DNA of 10,038 bases from Acidimicrobiia bacterium (GTDB lineage Bacteria > Actinomycetota > Acidimicrobiia > Spongiisociales > ZC4RG35). The notes below the pieces were generated by a model. That model did not search any database. It had not been told where the DNA came from and saw only the letters and a list, made by a program, of their open reading frames with translations. A program made the translations under genes and the position numbers. Below, in pieces: positions 6,252 through 10,038 of the stretch. Location of the stretch: positions 1-10,038 of the forward strand of contig JAUXMQ010000019.1 of NCBI GenBank assembly GCA_030623125.1, given 5' to 3'. Numbering within the stretch: position 1 is the first letter of the stretch; each line of letters opens with the position of its first letter.

Positions 6252-6305
6252 TTCCTTCTGTGAACGGATTTAGGGCTCACGGCCCCATTTCGGTTCACAA
6301 AACGA
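6252..6305. repeat. Right 54-bp imperfect inverted repeat of the nuclease cassette
   Basis: This is the inverted copy of 5226-5279, with identical length and exact outer (19-base) and inner (14-base) arms. Internally TGTGAAC pairs with GTTCACA over seven pairs, with one mismatch before a further G-C pair, and an inner GGGC/GCCC hairpin (6273-6286). It lies 32-85 bases upstream of the nuclease ATG, in its 5' leader or promoter region, and ends 12 bases from the stop codon of the neighbouring 94-residue protein. Confidence 0.85.
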
Positions 6306-6317
6306 TTCAGAGGAGGT

Positions 6318-6602
6318 TTAGTGGCGGGTCCGTTTCTTCGGTTTGATGATCTCGAGACGCGGATTCCCCGACTTCTTGTGATGGATCACGATGGCCGTTC
6401 CCTCGGGGACCGTCTGACGGCTGATCAGCTTCTTGCGTGGCTTGGTTCGCTGAAGATAAGCCAGGGCGCTCAAGGCCAAACCGAAGTAGAGATCGGTGCT
6501 GTCACCCTCGCGCAGCCCACGCAGGGTGCGGTCGAAACCGACCTCCCTCGCGTCGGAGCCGCCCCACACGCGACGCATCAACTTCTTCTTGTAGCTCGCC
6601 AT
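6318..6602 (-). CDS. Hypothetical basic 94-residue protein
   Basis: I do not recognise the family. The protein starts with a basic segment (MASYKKKLMRRVWGG) and has a short hydrophobic patch in the middle (LYFGLALSALAYL, about 39-51). It ends in a Lys/Arg-rich region with IVIHHKKSGNPRLEIIKPKK. The hydrophobic patch is too short for a confident transmembrane helix, and the charge would suit nucleic-acid or membrane-surface binding. Start ATG 6602-6600 has only a weak upstream purine stretch (GGTAGAAG). It is divergent from the microprotein-trmI unit across 38 bases, so the promoters of both are packed there. The nuclease gene lies downstream on the same strand and could receive read-through. 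Confidence 0.65.
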   Translation of the reverse strand: MASYKKKLMRRVWGGSDAREVGFDRTLRGLREGDSTDLYFGLALSALAYLQRTKPRKKLISRQTVPEGTAIVIHHKKSGNPRLEIIKPKKRTRH

Positions 6603-6630
6603 CTTCTACCGTTGCCTTCGTCCCCAACCA

Positions 6631-6636
6631 TATAGA
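6631..6636 (+). promoter_or_regulatory. Candidate -10 element for the microprotein-trmI unit
   Basis: TATAGA lies four bases before ATG 6641, with no Shine-Dalgarno between, so the message could be leaderless. The same AT-rich spot reads CTATATGG on the minus strand and may also serve the divergent 94-residue gene. No clear -35 is seen. Confidence 0.3.
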
Positions 6637-6640
6637 CACC

Positions 6641-6733
6641 ATGCAAAACAAGAAAGCCGTGCAAATAGTCGTCTGGGTCGTCGTGATCGGGATGGTCATC
6701 GGACTTCTCTTCTCGGTGATAGCCATCTTCTGA
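6641..6733 (+). CDS. 30-residue single-transmembrane microprotein upstream of trmI
   Basis: ATG 6641 opens a 30-codon frame with a basic start (MQNKKAVQ) and a single hydrophobic helix filling residues about 9-30 (VVWVVVIGMVIGLLFSVIAI). Its TGA stop overlaps the trmI ATG by one base (TGATG), which is a typical reinitiation arrangement. The coupling, the tidy membrane-protein pattern and the lack of any other route to a trmI ribosome binding site make it a likely real gene. It would insert with its N-terminus in the cytoplasm. It could be a membrane regulator or simply a leader peptide setting trmI translation; no function is known to me. Confidence 0.65.
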   Translation: MQNKKAVQIVVWVVVIGMVIGLLFSVIAIF

Positions 6734-7515
6734 TGGGTTTCGCCGAGGGGGACCCTGCCGTCCTCATCGACCCCAAGGGCCGGCACTTCTTGCTCAAGCT
6801 CGAATCAGGCCGCACATTCCAATATCACCAGGGCTCGATCCCTCACGACGCTCTGATCGGCGCAGAGGATGGTTCCTGGGTCGAGGCTTCGACCGGGACG
6901 ATGCTCCTCGTTCTCCGACCACGACTAGCCGACTACATCCTGAAGATGAAACGGTCGGCGCAAGTCGTCTATCCAAAGGATCTCGGGCCAATAATCGTCT
7001 ACGCCGACATTGGACCCGGGATGACCGTGGTCGAAGGGGGCACGGGCTCGGGTGCTCTGACACTCGGCCTCTCCCGTGCGGTGGGCCCCGGCGGTCGGGT
7101 CATCAGCGTCGAGATTCGGGAGGATCACGCCGCCCACGCCCGCAAGGCCATCGAGCGCTGGCACGGTGAGATCCCGGAGAACATCACCCTCCAATCCGGT
7201 GACGTTGCCGACGTCGTGGCCGAGGTAGCTCCAGATCGGATCGTTCTCGATCTCCCCGAGCCATGGCACGTTCTGGAGACAGCATCAGGGCACCAGCCGT
7301 CCGGAGGGGTTCTGTGTGCGTACCTCCCCACTGTTCCCCAGGTGCAGACCACAGTCGAGCGGGCACGAGAGTTGGGAACCTTCGCAGAGATCGAAGTGAA
7401 AGAGTTTCTCGTGCGTGATTGGAACGTTTCGGGGCGATCGGTGCGCCCGAAGCACACCATGGTCGGCCACACAGGCTTCCTTGTCTTCATGCGGAAGACG
7501 GACCCGGCTCCTTGA
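6733..7515 (+). CDS. trmI: tRNA (adenine(58)-N1)-methyltransferase TrmI
   Basis: The protein has 260 residues, close to the usual actinobacterial TrmI length. It transfers a methyl group from S-adenosylmethionine to N1 of A58 in the T-loop of tRNAs and normally works as a homotetramer in the cytoplasm. The N-terminal part (1-85) is the small beta domain. The Rossmann methyltransferase domain shows the SAM-binding loop EGGTGSGALT (101-110), an acidic strand end (VISVEIRE, 123-130), the family's DLPEPW (173-178) and the C-terminal RPKHTMVGHTGFL (238-250). The ATG at 6733 overlaps the microprotein stop, and no independent Shine-Dalgarno is visible, so translation is probably coupled. It lies 80 bases before mpa, as in other Actinobacteria where trmI neighbours the Pup-proteasome genes. 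Confidence 0.93.
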   Translation: MGFAEGDPAVLIDPKGRHFLLKLESGRTFQYHQGSIPHDALIGAEDGSWVEASTGTMLLVLRPRLADYILKMKRSAQVVYPKDLGPIIVYADIGPGMTVVEGGTGSGALTLGLSRAVGPGGRVISVEIREDHAAHARKAIERWHGEIPENITLQSGDVADVVAEVAPDRIVLDLPEPWHVLETASGHQPSGGVLCAYLPTVPQVQTTVERARELGTFAEIEVKEFLVRDWNVSGRSVRPKHTMVGHTGFLVFMRKTDPAP

Positions 7516-7529
7516 ACCGGAGTTCAAGG
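7510..7529. repeat. Perfect palindrome overlapping the trmI stop
   Basis: CCTTGAAC (7510-7517) and GTTCAAGG (7522-7529) are exact inverted copies around CGGA. The trmI TGA (7513-7515) lies inside the left arm. No T-run follows, so it is a poor intrinsic terminator. It could be an RNA processing or stability hairpin, or a protein-binding site ahead of the mpa promoter. Confidence 0.6.
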
Positions 7530-7539
7530 AACCCGGAGA

Positions 7540-7563
7540 AGTATGCGAACCCCTTCGTATACT
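7540..7563. repeat. Near-perfect palindrome over the mpa promoter
   Basis: AGTATGCGAA (7540-7549) and TTCGTATACT (7554-7563) are inverted copies around CCCC with a single G-T mismatch. The right arm contains the -10-like TATACT. The position suits a repressor operator; the alternative is a hairpin in a transcript reading through from trmI. Confidence 0.55.
7558..7563 (+). promoter_or_regulatory. Candidate mpa promoter -10 box
   Basis: TATACT matches the -10 consensus at five of six positions and would start transcription near 7570, giving a leader of about 26 bases before the mpa GTG. The -35 position (GGAGAA, 7535-7540) is not consensus. This would let mpa-dop be transcribed independently of trmI. 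Confidence 0.5.
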
Positions 7564-7584
7564 GACCGAAGGCGGACCTAAGCC

Positions 7585-7590
7585 AGGAGG
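7585..7590 (+). promoter_or_regulatory. Strong ribosome binding site of mpa
   Basis: AGGAGG, five bases before GTG 7596. It is the best Shine-Dalgarno in the window and fixes the start of the proteasomal ATPase. Confidence 0.8.
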
Positions 7591-7595
7591 AAGCC

Positions 7596-9323
7596 GTGGA
7601 AGAAGGACGGACAAAGGACGACGCCGCTCAACTCCGCCAGATCGTCGCCGCGCTCGAAGAGGAAGTTGCCTTTCTCCGCCGACGGGTCCGAGAGTCCCCT
7701 GGCAATCTCGACGAGCTCGAGTCTGAGCTCTCACGAGCCCGCGACCGGATTGATCGCGCGGCCGCCCAGAACGACAAACTCTCCCATCTCCTGGAAGAGG
7801 CACGCGAGCAACTCGGTGTGCTCAGGGAAGAAGTGGAGAAGCTCACCTCTCCTCCCAACAACTTCGGAACCGTTCTCGGGGTCAACGCAGACGGATCCGT
7901 TGATGTTCTGACGGGCTCCCGCAAACTCCGGGTGGCCGCCCAGCCAAGTGTTGAAGTCAAGAAGCTCCAGGTCGGCCAGGAGGTACTGCTCAACGAGGCT
8001 TTCAACGTCATCGACGTTCGTTCCTTCGAGCCGGCGGGAGACGTTCTGAGGGTTAGGGAGACACTCGACGACGGCCGGGTGATGATCATTGCCCACGCCG
8101 ACGAGGAAAAGGTTCTCCAACGCTCCGAGGCAATGACAGACGTCTATCTCCGTGCCGGCGACTACGTCCGGATCGATTCCAAAACCAGTCTGATTCTGGA
8201 GAAGATGGAAAGACCGGAAATCGAAGAGCTCGTTCTCGAAGAAGTGCCCGACGTCACATATGCCGAAGTCGGCGGGCTGGCAGACCAGATCGAGCAGATC
8301 CGGGACACCGTCGAGCTTCCCTACATGCACAAGGACCTGTTCAAGGAGTATGAGCTGGAGCCGCCAAAGGGCATCCTTCTCTACGGACCACCCGGGTGCG
8401 GCAAGACCCTGATCGCCAAGGCCGTCGCCAATAGCCTGGCCAAGAAGGTCTCCGAACGCACAGGTCGCCCGGACGTGCGCTCCTACTTCCTCAACATCAA
8501 AGGTCCTGAACTGCTCAACAAGTGGGTCGGTGAGACCGAGCGTCAGATTCGTCTCATCTTCCAGAGGGCGAAGGAGAAATCAGACGAAGGTGTTCCCGTC
8601 ATAGTCTTCTTCGACGAGATGGACTCGTTGTTCCGCATCCGGGGCTCGGGTATCAGCTCCGACGTCGAGTCGACCATTGTGCCTCAGCTGTTGTCCGAGC
8701 TCGACGGTGTCGAAACGCTCAAGAACGTGATCGTCATCGGTGCATCGAACCGTGAAGACCTGATCGATCCGGCGATTCTCCGCCCCGGCCGGTTGGATGT
8801 GAAGATCAAGATCAACCGGCCCGACCCGGTTGCTGCCCGGGAGATCTTTCGGATCTACATCACCGACCAAACCCCGATCGACTCCGAGGAGTTGAGCTCG
8901 TTCGGTGGTTCTGTCGGAGATTTCATCGTTTCGTTGATCGATGACACGGTCAGCGACATGTACGCCACGGAAAAGGAGAGCGAATTCCTCGAAGTGACAT
9001 ATGCCAACGGTGATCGGGAGACGATGTACTTCAAGGACTTCGCCTCCGGTGCGATGATCGAGAACATCGTCCGGCGCGCCAAGAAGGACGCGATCAAGCG
9101 CCAAATTGCGGGCGGGCGAATCGGGGTGCGCGCCTCCGATCTGAAAGCGGCGATCAACCAGGAGTTCCGCGAGCACGAGGATCTGCCAAACACGACGAAC
9201 CCGGATGACTGGGCCAAGATCTCCGGCAAGAAGGGCGAGCGCATCGTCTATATCAGAACGCTTGTCGGGGGAGACGAGGAGAGTCGGCTCATCGAAAAGG
9301 TCTCCGGCGGCCAGTACCTGTAA
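7596..9323 (+). CDS. mpa: Proteasome-associated AAA+ ATPase Mpa/ARC
   Basis: This 575-residue protein forms the hexameric ring that recognises pupylated proteins, unfolds them with ATP and threads them into the 20S proteasome. Residues about 8-84 are the charged coiled coil that binds Pup. Residues about 88-205 hold the tandem OB domains (NNFGTVLGVNADGSVDVL onward). The AAA+ module has Walker A GPPGCGKT (264-271), Walker B VIVFFDEMDS (335-344), sensor-1 Asn385 in GASNRED and arginines in ILRPGRLD (394-401). The C-terminus is GGQYL, whose penultimate tyrosine docks in the proteasome alpha ring and opens its gate, implying a 20S proteasome in this organism. The pore loop reads LLNKWVGETER (307-316), with Trp310 where I expect Tyr. 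The start is GTG 7596 after AGGAGG. Its TAA overlaps the dop ATG. Confidence 0.97.
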   Translation: MEEGRTKDDAAQLRQIVAALEEEVAFLRRRVRESPGNLDELESELSRARDRIDRAAAQNDKLSHLLEEAREQLGVLREEVEKLTSPPNNFGTVLGVNADGSVDVLTGSRKLRVAAQPSVEVKKLQVGQEVLLNEAFNVIDVRSFEPAGDVLRVRETLDDGRVMIIAHADEEKVLQRSEAMTDVYLRAGDYVRIDSKTSLILEKMERPEIEELVLEEVPDVTYAEVGGLADQIEQIRDTVELPYMHKDLFKEYELEPPKGILLYGPPGCGKTLIAKAVANSLAKKVSERTGRPDVRSYFLNIKGPELLNKWVGETERQIRLIFQRAKEKSDEGVPVIVFFDEMDSLFRIRGSGISSDVESTIVPQLLSELDGVETLKNVIVIGASNREDLIDPAILRPGRLDVKIKINRPDPVAAREIFRIYITDQTPIDSEELSSFGGSVGDFIVSLIDDTVSDMYATEKESEFLEVTYANGDRETMYFKDFASGAMIENIVRRAKKDAIKRQIAGGRIGVRASDLKAAINQEFREHEDLPNTTNPDDWAKISGKKGERIVYIRTLVGGDEESRLIEKVSGGQYL

Positions 9324-10038
9324 TGGCAATTCACAAGGTGCTCGGTACCGAGACCGAGTATGGAATCGTCGTCAGGGGTGACCCCGGGTTCAACCCCGCC
9401 GTGGCTTCGTCCCTCGTCGTCAACAGTTATCCGGGGACCAGGGTCAAGGTCCAATGGTCCTACGAGGAGGAGTCTCCGGGTCGTGACGCCCGGGGGTTCG
9501 GTCACGACACCTATGGGTTGATCGAATCCGAGGGGGCCGTTGTCAACTCCGTCTTGGCTAACGGCGCACGGCTCTATGTCGACCATGCCCACCCCGAATA
9601 CTCCAGTCCCGAGTCATACGACCCGCTCGAGGCGGTCCTCTACGACAAGGCGGGGGAGCGAGTGATGCACCAAGCCGCGGTCGTCGCCACCGAGACGTCC
9701 GGGCGCCAGGTCTCGCTGTACAAGAACAACTCAGACGGCAAGGGCAACTCCTACGGGGCCCATGAGAACTACCTCCTGTCACGGGAGACGCCGTTTGGTG
9801 ATGTCATCAGGTACGCGATTCCTTTCATGGTGACCCGTCAGATCTTCACGGGCGCCGGAAAAGTGGGTAGGGAGAACGACCGCCCCGAAGTCGATTTTCA
9901 GATCACCCAACGCGCCGACTTCTTCGAAGAGCAGGTCGGCCTGGAGACGACGCTCAAGCGCCCGATCATCAACACCAGAGACGAGCCTCATGGCGATCCG
10001 GCCCTCTACAGACGTCTTCACGTGATCATCGGGGACGC
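9323..10038 (+). CDS. dop: Pup deamidase/depupylase Dop (3' end outside window)
   Basis: The first 238 residues of a carboxylate-amine-ligase-fold enzyme that deamidates the C-terminal Gln of Pup and removes Pup from tagged proteins. The N-terminal metal/ATP-binding motif GTETEYGI (8-15) is present. The proposed nucleophile Asp87 lies in NGARLYVDHAHPEYSSPE, which identifies Dop rather than the ligase PafA, as do YKNNSDGKGNSYGAHENY (133-150) and TLKRPIINTRDEPH (210-223). The segment between RDARGF and NGARLYVD, the region of the inhibitory Dop loop, is a little shorter than I recall for the mycobacterial protein. ATG 9323 overlaps the mpa TAA (TAATG), so the two are translated together without a separate Shine-Dalgarno. 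The frame is open to the window edge; pup and the proteasome subunit genes are expected next. Confidence 0.95.
   Translation, partial: MAIHKVLGTETEYGIVVRGDPGFNPAVASSLVVNSYPGTRVKVQWSYEEESPGRDARGFGHDTYGLIESEGAVVNSVLANGARLYVDHAHPEYSSPESYDPLEAVLYDKAGERVMHQAAVVATETSGRQVSLYKNNSDGKGNSYGAHENYLLSRETPFGDVIRYAIPFMVTRQIFTGAGKVGRENDRPEVDFQITQRADFFEEQVGLETTLKRPIINTRDEPHGDPALYRRLHVIIGD

Larger units (their letters stand above)
5226..6305. mobile_element. Putative single-gene nuclease cassette bounded by hairpin inverted repeats
   Basis: A 1,080-bp segment contains one gene, the DUF559-type nuclease, between 54-bp imperfect inverted repeats. It fits between two genes that would otherwise be tail to tail about 22 bases apart. 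I see no convincing target duplication: the flanks are CTGATTG on the left and TTCAGAGG on the right. No known transposase or recombinase is present. An alternative is that the repeats are binding sites for the encoded winged helix and the unit is not mobile. Confidence 0.45.

Noticed and set aside
7510..7529. Palindrome after trmI as an intrinsic terminator
   Set aside because: The stem is perfect, but it is followed by AACCCGG, with no T-run; it also overlaps the stop codon.
7540..7563. LexA/SOS box at the mpa promoter
   Set aside because: The half-site resembles GAAC...TTC, but the spacing does not match GAAC-N4-GTTC, so I only call it an unassigned palindrome.
8580..9329. Minus-strand open frame of 249 codons opposite mpa
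   Set aside because: It is antisense to the highly conserved AAA+ module, a usual codon-bias shadow in GC-rich DNA.
1..10038. CRISPR array, tRNA or rRNA genes
   Set aside because: I saw no regularly spaced direct repeats and no cloverleaf or rRNA-like stretch; the non-coding gaps are all under 140 bases.

Overview
The window looks like chromosomal DNA from a high-to-moderate GC actinobacterium. The strongest evidence is the right-hand block, where a TrmI-type tRNA m1A58 methyltransferase, an Mpa/ARC proteasomal ATPase ending in GQYL, and a Dop-type Pup deamidase/depupylase lie in one direction. This trmI-mpa-dop order belongs to the Pup-proteasome locus of Actinobacteria. The frequent GTG starts and general protein character would fit an Acidimicrobiia-like lineage, but that is an inference I could not test.

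Layout. Positions 1-1469 (minus) hold most of a large signal-peptide protein with a Thr-rich stalk, one transmembrane helix and a cytoplasmic tail that runs off the left edge. It has no listed complete reading frame because its stop lies outside the window. Positions 1606-1848 (minus) encode a single-RRM RNA-binding protein followed by a clear intrinsic terminator. Positions 1981-3306 (minus) encode an alpha/beta-hydrolase fused to a class III nucleotide cyclase. Positions 3363-4670 (minus) encode an MFS exporter. Divergent from it, 4720-5040 and 5021-5215 (plus) form a translationally coupled pair of small membrane proteins, the first holin-like.

Positions 5226-6305 form the most unusual segment. 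A gene (5321-6220, minus) with an AbiEi-like N-terminal winged helix and a DUF559/Vsr-like PD-(D/E)XK nuclease domain is framed by two 54-bp imperfect inverted repeats. Each repeat is itself a hairpin (TGTGAACCG...CGGTTCACA in the left copy). The unit sits between the stop codons of the plus-strand small membrane gene (stop 5213-5215) and a minus-strand 94-residue basic protein (stop 6318-6320). Removing 5226-6305 would leave those two genes tail to tail, separated by only 22 bases. It may therefore be an inserted single-gene cassette, or the repeats may be operators for the winged helix.

Positions 6641-10038 (plus) are the proteasome-related block. It starts with a 30-residue transmembrane microprotein whose stop overlaps the trmI start (TGATG). 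trmI follows, then an 80-base gap with two palindromes and a promoter, then mpa, then dop coupled to it by TAATG. Mpa unfolds pupylated proteins and feeds them to the 20S proteasome; Dop activates or removes Pup. pup, prcB and prcA would be expected just beyond the right edge.
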